64,000 nt of DNA from Amycolatopsis iheyensis (GCF_024703995.1 NZ_JAMXQV010000024.1:1-64000); one strand, 5' to 3'. Shown: positions 15,909-25,648, numbered from the stretch's first letter. Notes: generated by a model from the sequence alone, not told the origin. Made by a program: numbers and translations.

Positions 15909-16232
15909 GCCGTGGCTCCAGAGTGCTTGCCTTGATGCTGGGACGCCGTCGAATATAGCGCACGCCGAAACCGGATAAACAGCTAATGCTGGCTTGTGTG
16001 GCAAGTGTGGCACCGGCTATAGAGAAACCTTTGCGTATTCCGCAACGCGGGCTTGAATGCCTATCGATCCAGCCCTACGGTTTCGTGGTGGCGCGGTGAC
16101 GTGTAGTAGTCGGAACTACTGCGCTGACAGCAAGCGAGGCGCAGGCAGTCTCGATTTGCCCTGCTGCCTCGATTCCGGCCACGGTCGAATGTAGGGACGT
16201 CGTGGCGCGTCCCGGAATTGAGGGGTGATGAC
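15909..16232. other. Intergenic, relatively AT-rich
   Basis: This 324-nt divergent gap between the Lsr2 gene and a small membrane-protein gene has a lower GC content than its surroundings, which would make it a plausible Lsr2 target. I see no ORF of quality and no strong dyad. Confidence 0.45.
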
Positions 16233-16760
16233 ATGAAGGCGCGGACCGTGTGGGCTGCCTTGCTTGCCGGTGAACCGGGTGTCATTTTCGGGGTGTCGGT
16301 CTTGGTATTCGTGGTCGTCGTGGCGGTGGTGCTCGTGTTCTGTGACGTGGCGCCGCGGCGGGTCGAGGTGCCTGAAGGCGACCGCCCGACGGTGTGGCAG
16401 CTTCAGCGGCAGAGTCCTCGGAATAGGGAGGAATGGCTGCGGCGGCGGATTGAGGCCTATCGGGGTGCGATCAGAGCGCGAGCTGCGGAGGTTGCGCAGG
16501 AGAGCGCCGCGATGGCGGATCGGGAGGCGAAGCTGGTCGCACTGGTCACCGACGACGACTGGCCGACTCTGGAGGACCTGCACGAGGCAGAAGATGCGTC
16601 CGTCGATGTCAGGGCCGCGTCAGGTCTCCCCGGTGCCGCTGCGCAGGCGTGCAAACCTCTGCCGATCGCTCCCGACGGTTCCTGCTGCGGTCAGTTGCGT
16701 CTGGTGGTGTCGCACGAACCTCGGCCGTTGGCCTTCGGTCCGAGGGAGATCGCCGCGTGA
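16233..16760 (+). CDS. Small membrane protein with coiled-coil segment
   Basis: A 175-residue protein from ATG 16233, with AGGGG at 16221-16225. It has one strong N-terminal transmembrane helix (VIFGVSVLVFVVVVAVVLVF, about 18-37), then a charged helical region (RNREEWLRRRIEAYRGAIRA and RAAEVAQESAAMADREAKLV) likely to form a coiled coil in the cytosol, and a C-terminal part with two adjacent cysteines. No family recognised. Confidence 0.55.
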   Translation: MKARTVWAALLAGEPGVIFGVSVLVFVVVVAVVLVFCDVAPRRVEVPEGDRPTVWQLQRQSPRNREEWLRRRIEAYRGAIRARAAEVAQESAAMADREAKLVALVTDDDWPTLEDLHEAEDASVDVRAASGLPGAAAQACKPLPIAPDGSCCGQLRLVVSHEPRPLAFGPREIAA

Positions 16761-16859
16761 GGTACCCAACTGCTTGCTGGCCGGACGTGGGGATGACGGA
16801 CTCGGGACGGGCCTCTGGTTGCACCGCTCGGCGGTTCGGTGAGCGCAACGGAGGTTTCG

Positions 16860-17204
16860 GTGACTTCGTTCGTCGACCTGCCCCTTGAATGGATCTCTCC
16901 GTCTGACGGTGTCCGGTGGGAGTGGCACCTGTTCGAGGCTGACGAGCTGGTGCATCTCTACCGGGTCGCCGAGCTGGGGAATCCACGATTGTGCCTCCTT
17001 CGCCCGAGGTGTGTGCTGGACGACCCATATCCCCTCGACCACGACCGGCCGGGCATCAACCTGCGCACGGTGATCCCCCGACAGGACGGGATATGCCCAC
17101 GGTGCGCCCTGCACCTCCGGGCCACAGTCCCTCAGCTTCTCACCGGAACACCGGAAGCCGGCGAGTCAACGGGCGACCTGTTCCAGGGTGATGACCGTTC
17201 ATGA
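16860..17204 (+). CDS. Small zinc-ribbon-like hypothetical protein
   Basis: A 114-residue protein from GTG 16860, with GGAGG at 16850-16854 and 5-nt spacing; a GTG at 16839 in the same frame is an alternative. It starts MTSFVDLPLEWISPSDGVRW. Cysteines at LCLLRPRC and later CPRC suggest a zinc-binding site of two pairs. Similar small proteins are frequent in Pseudonocardiaceae accessory regions, but I cannot name a function. It follows the 175-residue membrane protein by 99 nt. Confidence 0.5.
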   Translation: MTSFVDLPLEWISPSDGVRWEWHLFEADELVHLYRVAELGNPRLCLLRPRCVLDDPYPLDHDRPGINLRTVIPRQDGICPRCALHLRATVPQLLTGTPEAGESTGDLFQGDDRS

Positions 17205-17720
17205 AGACTCGTGATCGAGCAATGCCCGAGCGTGCAGCAGCCGTGGCCCCGTCTCTGGAAAACGTGACCGGTCTGCTGGGTCGAAGGCTCGTCTTCAGTC
17301 GCCTCGTCGTTGGGCCCCCGGCACCGCGTAGCGCGATCTTCTGTCGAGTTTGGGCGAGCCGGAAAATCTCGCTCGCGACGGTCAGATGACGAACTTCGGC
17401 ATCGTGCTGTAGCACGTGAGCGACGAAGTCGATGTTCTTCGGGCCGGAGAGTTTAGCGATCATGCAGGGGGTTCGTTTGCAGTTGGGCAACCTCGCCGGT
17501 TGTCCAACTGACCAAGTGCTGCCTGCCCGGCTTCGCGCAGGCCCCCTCGCCTCACCGCAACGAGCCGGATCACGTCGAGTCATCGACAAGGCACTACTCG
17601 GACGCGCTCACCTAGCAGCTGACGAGCGCTGGTCGTCGCTGTGCGGTTGTTTCGAACTTCTCTGCAACAAGCCCCGGCGGTGGCACACTGTGTCCGGCGA
17701 AACGGAGGGGGAGCCGGTAC
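17205..17720. other. Intergenic, only weak ORFs
   Basis: No confident gene. A minus-strand frame (about 17270-17460) reads IAKLSGPKNIDFVAHVLQHD then AEVRHLTVASEIFRLAQTRQ and could be a fragment of a decayed gene. The last ~60 nt carry the GGAGGGGG ribosome-binding site of the BMP-type lipoprotein gene. Confidence 0.4.
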
Positions 17721-18737
17721 ATGGGGTGGAGGACCGCGGGGACGGCGGTTGCCGGAGTCGTGCTGACAGCGGCTGTGATTGGGGGATGCGGATCCGGCAT
17801 GCAGCCGGACGCGGGGCCACGAACCACGCGAGTCGCGATCATCCTCGGCGGTGTAGCCAATGACGGTGGGTTCAACGAAGCAGGCGCTGGCGCAGTGGAG
17901 GCTCTGCAGCGCGAGGGCAAAATCAGCGCGCAGATCCGCCAATCGGTGGCCAACGCCCGCGACGCCGAGACGGCCGTGCGCGAGTACGCCAACGCCGGCT
18001 ACGACCTCGTGATCGGCTGGTCAGCGAGCTTCTCCGACGCCGTGTACCAGGTCGGCAGAGAGCCAGCGTTCTCCAAGACTCGCTTCCTGGTCACTGGTGA
18101 CGCCAGCGACAAGCAAAAGCCAGCAGCGAATATCGAGACCTGGAACTACGACAACACCCAGTACGGATACCTGCTGGGCTGGATCGCTGGAAACACACAG
18201 CTAGCCCCGATCGGCATCATCGATGGCCAGCCCATCCCCGCCCAGGTCCGCAAGTGGAAAGGCTTCGAACTCGGAGTCCACGCCGTCAACCCCACCGCAA
18301 CCGTCCGCCAGCCGATCTTCACCGGGAGCTGGGAGGACGCGACCAAGGCCAACCAGGCTGCGGTGGCCCAATTGGACTCCGGCGCGCACCTGATCGCCAC
18401 CAACGCCGAAGGCTTCTCACCTGGCATCGCCGCAGCGGCCGCCGCACGCAACGTCGCGACGGTCGGTATGAACTCGGCCACCAGCGACACTGCGAAGAAG
18501 ATCAATGTCGGTCGCGCCCGCCTCGACCTGCTCCCTGTCCTGCGACCGATGATCGACCGGCTGAAGAACGGTACTTTCGGCAACCGCACCTCGATCAGCA
18601 CCATCGCCAACAAGTCTCTCGTGTTGGACACCATCACCAAGGTCGCTGCCGCGCCCAGCCTTCCCGACGACATCCAGGCGCGAGCCGAACGTCTCGCTCA
18701 GCAGCTCGCTGACGGAACCGTGAAAATCGGCCCGTGA
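17721..18737 (+). CDS. BMP-family ABC transporter substrate-binding lipoprotein
   Basis: A 338-residue lipoprotein of the PnrA/Med (basic membrane protein) family, whose characterised members bind purine nucleosides. Signal peptide with lipobox AAVIGGC places the lipidated cysteine at 23. Family features include an early Gly/Asn strand (VAIILGGVANDGGFNEAG, 38-55), VIGWSASFSDAVYQV and a late SLVLDTITKV. Next in line are an ABC ATPase and two permeases, overlapping by only a few bases (GTGA at 18734-18737), so this is the receptor of one importer. Confidence 0.85.
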   Translation: MGWRTAGTAVAGVVLTAAVIGGCGSGMQPDAGPRTTRVAIILGGVANDGGFNEAGAGAVEALQREGKISAQIRQSVANARDAETAVREYANAGYDLVIGWSASFSDAVYQVGREPAFSKTRFLVTGDASDKQKPAANIETWNYDNTQYGYLLGWIAGNTQLAPIGIIDGQPIPAQVRKWKGFELGVHAVNPTATVRQPIFTGSWEDATKANQAAVAQLDSGAHLIATNAEGFSPGIAAAAAARNVATVGMNSATSDTAKKINVGRARLDLLPVLRPMIDRLKNGTFGNRTSISTIANKSLVLDTITKVAAAPSLPDDIQARAERLAQQLADGTVKIGP

Positions 18738-20206
18738 CTCAGGCCCTCTCGCTGAACTGCGTGTCCCGGCAGTTCGGCACCGTCCAAGCTCTGCACGAGG
18801 TGGACCTGCGCATCGAACCCGGCCAGGTGCATGCGGTGCTCGGGGAGAACGGGGCCGGCAAGTCCACTGCCGTCCGGATTCTCGCCGGCCTCGACCGGCC
18901 GGACTCCGGCGTCGTCGAACTGAACGGCACACCGCTGCGGCTACGGTCCCGGGAGGAGGCCACCCGGCACGGAATCGGCCTGATCCCCCAGAGCGGCAGC
19001 TTGCTGGCCGAACTCTCCCTGGAGGAGAACCTCGCGCTCACGCAGCCGCAGGTCGTCCTCCGGCGCCGCCGGCTCCGGCGGGCGCTCGCGAGCGCCGCAG
19101 CCGCGGCGAGCCTCGACATCGATCTCGCCACCCCCATCCGGCAGCTGGGCCGCGCGCAGCAGCAGCTCGGCGAAGTCGCGCTCGCGCTCGCGCAGGGCGC
19201 CAGGATCCTGCTCCTCGACGAGCCGACCTCGGTTCTTGACCCGGGCGAGATCCGTGGTCTCCACGCCCGGTTGCGCGAGCTTGCCGCGACGGGGGTCGCG
19301 ATCGTACTGATTACCCACCGTCTGACTGAGTTGCGCGCAGTAGCCGATGTTGCGACTGTGCTCTCCCACGGCCAGGTCACGTGGCACGGTCGCGTGCAGG
19401 ACACCGACGACACCGCCCTGGCCACTGCGATGATCGGCGATGACCCGCTCGACACGCTCGAACGCAGCGCGAGGGTCAAAACCGGTGGCCCGGGAGCGCT
19501 CATCCTCGACGGCGTTTGCGCCGCCACCGACGACCTCGCGCCAGTCCGCGACATCAACCTTCAGGTCCGTCCAGCCGAGATCGTGGCTGTCGTCGGCACC
19601 GTCGGCAGCGGGCAACGCGCCCTGGCCGACGTCGCCGCCGGCGTCATCCCACCGTCGTCTGGGCGCCGTCACGCCGACAACCCGATCGCCTACGTTCCCG
19701 AAGACCGCGCGACCGCGCTGTTGTCGGATCTGCCTATCAAATGGTCTGCAGTGCTTCCGCAACTACGCAGGCGGCGGTTCTCCCGGTTCGGGATCCTTCG
19801 CCGCGGCGAAGTCGCCGCAGCTGCGCGCGAGCTGTTCGCCCAAGCCGACGTACGCCCGCCGGACCCCGAACTGCCGGCCGCCGCGCTGTCCGGCGGCAAC
19901 GCCCAGAAGCTCGTTGTGGGACGTGAGCTTGCCTCGCAACCGCGCGTCGCCGTCCTGCACGCGCCCACCCAGGGCCTCGACCTGCGCGCCTCTCACGCTG
20001 TGCGACGTCAAATCCGGGACGCGGCGACGTCCGGCACCGCCGTGCTGCTGATACCCACCGACCACGATGAGGCCCAGGAACTCGCCGACCGTGTTCTGCT
20101 CATACGCGGCGGCCGCGTCGTCAAGGAGTACACCGCAGCCGAGTATGACCAGATCGTCCACCAACTGGTCGACACCACGCCCGGCGGAGCCAGCACGCCG
20201 TGCTGA
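18734..20206 (+). CDS. Duplicated ABC ATPase of nucleoside-type importer
   Basis: A 490-residue double ATPase as in ribose/nucleoside importers. Domain 1 has an intact Walker A GENGAGKST (37-45) and ILLLDEPTS, but its signature is degenerate (QLGRAQQQLGE instead of LSGGQ). Domain 2 has the reverse: a degenerate Walker A (GTVGSGQRAL, lacking GKS/T) with an intact LSGGNAQKL signature. Together they would form one working composite site, as is known for such asymmetric ABC pairs. It starts with GTG overlapping the lipoprotein stop and ends overlapping the first permease. Confidence 0.85.
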   Translation: MTQALSLNCVSRQFGTVQALHEVDLRIEPGQVHAVLGENGAGKSTAVRILAGLDRPDSGVVELNGTPLRLRSREEATRHGIGLIPQSGSLLAELSLEENLALTQPQVVLRRRRLRRALASAAAAASLDIDLATPIRQLGRAQQQLGEVALALAQGARILLLDEPTSVLDPGEIRGLHARLRELAATGVAIVLITHRLTELRAVADVATVLSHGQVTWHGRVQDTDDTALATAMIGDDPLDTLERSARVKTGGPGALILDGVCAATDDLAPVRDINLQVRPAEIVAVVGTVGSGQRALADVAAGVIPPSSGRRHADNPIAYVPEDRATALLSDLPIKWSAVLPQLRRRRFSRFGILRRGEVAAAARELFAQADVRPPDPELPAAALSGGNAQKLVVGRELASQPRVAVLHAPTQGLDLRASHAVRRQIRDAATSGTAVLLIPTDHDEAQELADRVLLIRGGRVVKEYTAAEYDQIVHQLVDTTPGGASTPC

Positions 20207-21264
20207 GGGCCCGCGGCCGGAGCCGCTCCAGCCCTGCGCTGACCGCGCTCGTCGTCAGCAGGTGCTTGCTCGTCGGCTTCGCCTTGGTCACGCTCGTGGT
20301 CGCTGTCACCGGCGGACGCCTCGCCGACGTTCTGACCGGTTGGCTGTACGGCGCGCTCGGCACGCCGTACGCCGCTGCGCAAACCGCGGCATATGCTGTT
20401 CCGTTGGTCGTGGTCGCTCTTGGCGTCACTCCTGCCCTGCGTGCGGGTGTGATCGCCGTCGGTGCCGAAGGCCAAATGCAGCTTGGCGCGATCACCGCGA
20501 CCGTAACTGCCTTGTCGCCGCTCGGCCAGCTGCCGACTGTCCTCGCCCTGCCGATCGGCGCGCTCGCCGGCATGCTGGGTGGCGCCGCGTGGTCGATGAT
20601 CCCGGCCGTTCCGCTGCTGCGCTGGCAGGCCAGCGAGATCCTCACCGCGCTGATGGCCAACTTCGTGGCTGTGCAGCTGCTGGCCTATCTGTTGCGCACC
20701 TCGTTGAGCGATCCAGGCGGGTACTCGGTACCGCGCAGCGCAGACCTTCCCGACACGGCCCGCATCCCGTTCCTTCCCGTTTCCGGCCGGCTTACCGCCG
20801 CGGCGCTGCTGGTGCTGGTGCTGGTCGCGGTCGGACTCTGGTGGTACCACAGCCGTTCTGCCCGGCTACTGGACATATTCGCCGAGAACAAGTGGCTGGC
20901 CGCCCGACTCGGCCTCAGCCGGGCGAGGGCCATCCTCGCCACAACTGCCGTCTCGGGCGCGGCCGCCGGGCTCGCGGGCTGGATGCAAGTCGCCGGGCCC
21001 GACGGGCGGCTCACCCCCGGCGTCGCCGGCGGGATCGCCTTCAACGGCCTGGTCGTCGCCGTTCTCGGCGGCAATCGGCCGGTACGGATCGTGGCGGCCG
21101 GCTTAATCATGGCGGCGCTGGTCACCGGAGCCGACGGTGTCCAGCTGCTGTCCGGCACACCATCATCGATCGGAGTGGTCAGTCAAGGAATCCTGCTGCT
21201 CGCCGTCGCCCTGGCGCTCGCCCTGACCCAACGCCGTGTACGACTCGGGAGGCCGAGTGACTGA
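20200..21264 (+). CDS. Importer permease 1 (BPD_transp_2 family)
   Basis: A 354-residue inner-membrane permease with about nine hydrophobic helices. Family landmarks are RAGVIAVGAEGQMQLGAI (about 86-103), the EAA-like cytoplasmic loop near FAENKWLAARLGLSRARAI, and GIAFNGLVVAVLGGNRPV. GTG at 20200 overlaps the ATPase stop by 7 nt. With the next gene it forms the heterodimeric channel of the BMP-type importer. Confidence 0.85.
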   Translation: MLRARGRSRSSPALTALVVSRCLLVGFALVTLVVAVTGGRLADVLTGWLYGALGTPYAAAQTAAYAVPLVVVALGVTPALRAGVIAVGAEGQMQLGAITATVTALSPLGQLPTVLALPIGALAGMLGGAAWSMIPAVPLLRWQASEILTALMANFVAVQLLAYLLRTSLSDPGGYSVPRSADLPDTARIPFLPVSGRLTAAALLVLVLVAVGLWWYHSRSARLLDIFAENKWLAARLGLSRARAILATTAVSGAAAGLAGWMQVAGPDGRLTPGVAGGIAFNGLVVAVLGGNRPVRIVAAGLIMAALVTGADGVQLLSGTPSSIGVVSQGILLLAVALALALTQRRVRLGRPSD

Positions 21265-22252
21265 ATTTCTCGTGCTTTTGCTGGGAAGTGCCCTTGTCTC
21301 GGCGTCGCCGCTGATCCTTGCCGGGCTCGGCGAGATGCTCCTCGAACGCTCGGGAGCTGGATTCAACCTGGGTATCGAGGGCATGCTGCTGCTGGGAGCG
21401 CTCGCGGGTGTGCTCGGCTCAGCGTTCGCCGGACCATGGTTCGGAATGCTCGTCGGCATGGCAGTCGGGACGTGCTGTGGATTCGTCTACGCCGCCGGCA
21501 CCGCCTACGGAGTCGACGTCGTGCTTGTCGGAATCGCGATCTCCATCCTCGGCACCGGGACCTCCAGCTACGCCTTCCAGATCATCGCCCCGGCCGGCCA
21601 TGCCAATATCAGCGCGCCGCTACTGCCCACCGTGAGGATCCCCGGCCTGGCGGACCTACCCGGACTAGGGGCACCGTTTCGCGCAGTCGGAGCCGGGTTG
21701 CTTTTCGCGCTCGGCGCCGCAACCGTGATCGCGTGGACCCTGCGCAGTACTCGGTTCGGACTCCGGTTGCGCGCCGCAGCGGACCTCGGCGCCGCCACCC
21801 TCCGCGGGATCTCCGCCCAGAAGTACCGACTTGTCGCCGCTCTACTTGCGGGGGCACTGACCGGCGCCGCCGGAGCCGTCCTGGTCCTAGGCACGATCGG
21901 CATCTTCACCCCACTCATGAGCGGCGGCCGCGGATTCCTCGTTCTCGCAGTCGTCATCATCGGCCGCCGGACGACCGGCGGAGTGGTGGCAGGCGCCCTG
22001 CTGTTCGCCGGGCTCGACGGGCTGGCTTTGCTTGCCCAAACCCGCGACCTCGGCCTGCCGTCTGAGGCTTATCACACCTTGCCTTACCTGACCGCCCTCG
22101 TCGTGCTGTGCACCCACGCGCGGTGGCTCACACGCCGGCCCGACAAGGTCGTGCAGCCGGCAGGTCCTGGCCCGGCGTCAGTTGCCGGGCTCGGGCAGAA
22201 CCAAACCGAGCTTCCTCTTGGTGATGACGATGTCCGACGTCCCACGGTGTGA
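21257..22252 (+). CDS. Importer permease 2 (BPD_transp_2 family)
   Basis: A 331-residue permease with eight to ten hydrophobic helices. The equivalent landmarks are SGAGFNLGIEGMLLLGALAG (about 33-52), the cytoplasmic loop FGLRLRAAADLGAATLRGIS, and GGRGFLVLAVVIIGRRTTGG. GTG at 21257 overlaps the stop of permease 1 by 8 nt and has GGGAGG upstream. The final ~40 residues are a soluble tail. It completes the importer operon 17721-22252. Confidence 0.85.
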   Translation: MTEFLVLLLGSALVSASPLILAGLGEMLLERSGAGFNLGIEGMLLLGALAGVLGSAFAGPWFGMLVGMAVGTCCGFVYAAGTAYGVDVVLVGIAISILGTGTSSYAFQIIAPAGHANISAPLLPTVRIPGLADLPGLGAPFRAVGAGLLFALGAATVIAWTLRSTRFGLRLRAAADLGAATLRGISAQKYRLVAALLAGALTGAAGAVLVLGTIGIFTPLMSGGRGFLVLAVVIIGRRTTGGVVAGALLFAGLDGLALLAQTRDLGLPSEAYHTLPYLTALVVLCTHARWLTRRPDKVVQPAGPGPASVAGLGQNQTELPLGDDDVRRPTV

Positions 22253-22264
22253 AAGGCGCTCCTC

Positions 22265-22915
22265 ATGTCCGATCCTCACTCGCCGGAATCCGCCGCTCAG
22301 CTTTACGACGCGATCGGCGAAACCTATGAGGCCGCCTTCGGGCAGCAGCCGGGATTGACCCGCGTTCTCGATGCGCTGGTTCGGGCCTTGCCTCTCGGCG
22401 TTCGAGTGTTGGATCTGGGATCCGGGACCGGTCGTCCGGTCGCGGCGACTCTTGCCGCGGGGGGACACGCGGTCACCGGTTACGACGTGTCGGAGCGGAT
22501 GGTGAACTTCGCGCGAGCCCACGTCCCGGACGCCAGGTTCGAGGTGGGCGACATGCGTTCCCTGAGTTTCGGCGAGGGCAGCTGGGACGCTGCACTCACC
22601 GTCTTCTCGCTGTTGCAGCTGCCTCACGCCGATCAGCTGCAGATGCTCGAGCGCATCTCACAGTGGCTGGCGCCCGGCGGCTACTTCCTCGCCGCGACCG
22701 TGCCGCATCCGGCAGGCTGCGGCGGGCGGGAGAGTGACTGGATGGGGCATCGCGTTCGCACGTACAGCTTTACGGCACTGGCGCTGAAAGAGCACGTCGC
22801 CGCAGCCGGTCTGCAGGTACTGCACGAGGAGGTTGTGTCCTTTGTTCCTGCCAGCGATGAGGCTGACGCCGAGGAACAGGTCTATCTGATCGCTCGTAAG
22901 CCGGACGTCGCATGA
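22265..22915 (+). CDS. SAM-dependent methyltransferase (class I)
   Basis: A 216-residue methyltransferase. Motif I is VLDLGSGTGRP (48-58), the acidic residue after strand 2 is in VTGYDVSERM (70-79), and motif II-like VGDMRSLSF follows near 98. Length and the DAALTVFSLLQLPHADQLQM segment match methyltransferase domain 11/25 small-molecule enzymes. It lies 13 nt after the importer operon and is probably co-transcribed with it, so its substrate might be the imported compound; that is inference. It converges on a regulator gene 27 nt away. Confidence 0.8.
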   Translation: MSDPHSPESAAQLYDAIGETYEAAFGQQPGLTRVLDALVRALPLGVRVLDLGSGTGRPVAATLAAGGHAVTGYDVSERMVNFARAHVPDARFEVGDMRSLSFGEGSWDAALTVFSLLQLPHADQLQMLERISQWLAPGGYFLAATVPHPAGCGGRESDWMGHRVRTYSFTALALKEHVAAAGLQVLHEEVVSFVPASDEADAEEQVYLIARKPDVA

Positions 22916-22942
22916 TCCGCGGCGGTGTGCGGCCGCAGTGGA

Positions 22943-25252
22943 CTATCGTTCCGCTGCGGTCTGCTGATTCCATTCGGCAGCGTAGGTCTCGGCAACTCGC
23001 TGGTTGATCTGGCGAAGCCGATCTTGCGCGCCGTCGAAGGTCGTGCGCGCCTCCTCGAGCTCGCCCAGCGCCAGCAGGGTCAGCCCTCTCTCGGCGAGCG
23101 CCTCCGCCTTTCCTTGAAAATCGTCGCGCCGGTCGAAGGCGCGTGCAGCCTGCTCGCAGTAGTGCAGGGCGCGTTCCAGATCACCGGACGCGCGCAAGGT
23201 GCGGGCCAGCGGCACCGCCGCGTAGCCCATCCCATGTGGATCGTCTGCTGCTTCCAGCAGCGTGAACGCTGTCTCGCCGTGCCGTGCCGCGAGCTCGAAC
23301 CGGCCCAGTGCCCGGTAGGCGCTGCCCAGGTGCGTTCGTGCCAGGGTCTCGCCGACCTTCGTTCCGACCTGCTGCGCGACGGCCAGTGCTTGCTCGCACA
23401 GCTGCGCTGACAGTTCGAAATCTCCGCGGATGAAGGCGACTTCGCCCTGCTCGATGTAGGCGAAGGCCATGAAGCGAGGCGGCTCGTGCCCTTCGCAGAC
23501 CTCGATCGCGCGCGCGGCCAGTGTGAAGGCTCGCTCCAAGGAGACCGGGTCGCCTCGGCGTAGGTAGCCCTCCGCGAGTTCGTCGGCCGCCTGTGCGACC
23601 CGCAGGTAATCGTCGGCCAGTTCTGCGGCTTTGAGAGCGACCTCGAACGAGTCGATCCACGCGCTGACCGGCCGGTAGTGGATGAAGAAGTCGAAACACT
23701 CGACGGGGATGCGCCATGCGGGGAACAGCATGCCGTGATCCAGCGCGAGTTCGGCTACGCCGGCGAGATTTGGCAGCTCGCGCACAGACCATCGGTAGGC
23801 CGAGTCAAACGAGGGGAACGCGACTGGGGTCACGGCGTCCGGCGCGGGCCCGAGGTGGATGTGGTGATCCGGTCGTTCCGGGGTGATGGCCCACGATGCG
23901 GCGTTGACGGTGTGCAGGTACCAGTGCACCAGCCGCCGGATCGCCGGTTCCCGTTCCTCGTCACGATCCGGCCGCGCGGCCTCCTCCGCTGCGTAGTCGC
24001 GGAGGAGGTCGTGTAGACGGAACGCGCGTGCTGGAAGCGCCTGCATCAGCGACAGCTGGACCAGCTGCTCCATGAGCTGGAACGCCTCGGCGCTGGTCGT
24101 GTCGGCGAGTGCAGCCACCGAGTCGGCTGTGAGCTGCACACCCGGGTGCAGCCCGCACAGCCGGAAGACGCGGGCCTGGTCGTCACTCAGTTGGCGGTAG
24201 GAGTAGCTGTAAGCGGCGCGGACGCCGATCGACTCGTCGTCGGCAACCTGCAGCTCCAAGGCACCGTGCGCCAGCAGCTCGGCGTGCTGTGCGATGGTCA
24301 ACGTGTCATTGCTCGCGACCCGCTCCGCCGCGATGTTCAAAGCCAGCGGCAGCCGGGCACACAGATTGGCCAGCCGCGCTACGGCCGCCGGTTCAGCCTC
24401 GACGCGGTGCTTGCCGACGAACCCGCGGATCAGCTCCACCGCGTCGTCCTTGGTCATCGCCTGCAGCGCTATGGCTTCGGCGCCGGCAGTGATCACCAGG
24501 CCGGACATCCGCCTTCGGCTGGTGATCAGGACGGATGTGTTGCGCGAACCAGGCAGAACTTGAGCGACTTGTCGCGAATCCTGTGCGTTGTCGAGCACAA
24601 TGAGCACACGGTGCTCGACGGTCGCTCGCTGTTCGAGATGGCCTCGCAGAACGTCCAGCTGCATCGAGGGTTGAGACGGAATTCTCTCGTCGCTCACACC
24701 GAGACCACGCAGCAGGCGCTCGAGAATCTCCCCGGCCTCGGCCGGCTGACGAGGGTCGAAGCCCCGAAGGTCGGCGTAGAGCACATGATCGAAATCATGC
24801 TGGTGCAAGTTGGCCCACCACCTGGCGAGCGCGGTCTTGCCGGTCCCGGGCGGGCCGTAGACGAACGCGACGGTCGAGCGGTCGGGGTGGACCTCATGGA
24901 TCAACGCGCTGCTCAACGCGCCCAGTGCGTGCTCTCGGCCGACGAACAGAGGGGGCGGAGGAGGCAGCGCTGCGTACGGTTCCGACCGGGCAACTTCAGC
25001 CAAAGTGACGAGGGCGCCGCCAGCCCCGAGCGCCTCGTCGATCGCCCTGGCCGCCTCGATAGTGGGTGGAAGCTGGCCAAGCTCGATACGGCTAAGCACA
25101 CTGTAGTGGTAATTGACCTTTTCGCTTAGCGCCCGCAAGGTCAACTTCTTCAGACGACGGAGGCGTCGCATGGCCGCGCCGAACTGCTGCGCGGCGGTCA
25201 GGGGTTGCGGGCGGCTTGGTGCAGCGTCCGCGTCTTCTGTCGACCTGGCCAT
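22943..25252 (-). CDS. XRE-HTH / NB-ARC / TPR regulator
   Basis: A 769-residue regulator. Residues 20-75 are an XRE-type HTH (LKKLTLRALSEKVNYHYSVL followed by SRIELGQ). An NB-ARC ATPase follows, with the entry motif FVGREHAL and Walker A GPPGTGKTA (133-141), Walker B RVLIVLDNAQ, and LITSRRRMSG. The C-terminal ~320 residues are TPR-like helical repeats ending in RQINQRVAETYAAEWNQ. This is the STAND-ATPase architecture of many actinomycete pathway regulators. Start ATG 25252 has a GGGAGGGGG site. It is divergent from the LuxR-type regulator across a 396-nt intergenic region. Confidence 0.85.
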   Translation of the reverse strand: MARSTEDADAAPSRPQPLTAAQQFGAAMRRLRRLKKLTLRALSEKVNYHYSVLSRIELGQLPPTIEAARAIDEALGAGGALVTLAEVARSEPYAALPPPPPLFVGREHALGALSSALIHEVHPDRSTVAFVYGPPGTGKTALARWWANLHQHDFDHVLYADLRGFDPRQPAEAGEILERLLRGLGVSDERIPSQPSMQLDVLRGHLEQRATVEHRVLIVLDNAQDSRQVAQVLPGSRNTSVLITSRRRMSGLVITAGAEAIALQAMTKDDAVELIRGFVGKHRVEAEPAAVARLANLCARLPLALNIAAERVASNDTLTIAQHAELLAHGALELQVADDESIGVRAAYSYSYRQLSDDQARVFRLCGLHPGVQLTADSVAALADTTSAEAFQLMEQLVQLSLMQALPARAFRLHDLLRDYAAEEAARPDRDEEREPAIRRLVHWYLHTVNAASWAITPERPDHHIHLGPAPDAVTPVAFPSFDSAYRWSVRELPNLAGVAELALDHGMLFPAWRIPVECFDFFIHYRPVSAWIDSFEVALKAAELADDYLRVAQAADELAEGYLRRGDPVSLERAFTLAARAIEVCEGHEPPRFMAFAYIEQGEVAFIRGDFELSAQLCEQALAVAQQVGTKVGETLARTHLGSAYRALGRFELAARHGETAFTLLEAADDPHGMGYAAVPLARTLRASGDLERALHYCEQAARAFDRRDDFQGKAEALAERGLTLLALGELEEARTTFDGAQDRLRQINQRVAETYAAEWNQQTAAER

Positions 25253-25648
25253 CCCGCCCCCTCCCCCTGCGGCTGTCGGTATCCGATACTCCCACATCGG
25301 TGATCAACAGGGCAGGTGCCAACAGACGAGGTCCTGGCCCTCAACACCACCCCAGCCAACCCAGATTGGGACGGTCACCAGCCGCTCTCTCACAGAACGA
25401 AACCGAGGAGCGACAGCGCGTCCCCCACCGCGCTGGTGTTTCGGGTGAAGTCGAAACACCAGGTGGTGGCGTTGTGAGGGAGTCCAGCACCAGACTGGGA
25501 CAGGGGGATGGGAGATCACGATGAGTCCATACGCGCCTCGCGACGTACAGACGTCCGATGTTGGGCACGACCCCTGCGCAACGCTGGCCACCTCGGCCGG
25601 ATTACGGGAGCACGTCCCCGCCCGCCGACGGCAGCGCCGTGACGGTAT
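25253..25648. promoter_or_regulatory. Divergent intergenic region with a 10-bp inverted repeat
   Basis: CTGGTGTTTC (25433-25442) and GAAACACCAG (25453-25462) are perfect reverse complements with a 10-nt spacer, about one helical turn apart, fitting a dimeric regulator site. The region separates two divergently transcribed large AAA regulators, so the dyad is a candidate operator for one or both. No gene of quality is present. Confidence 0.65.
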
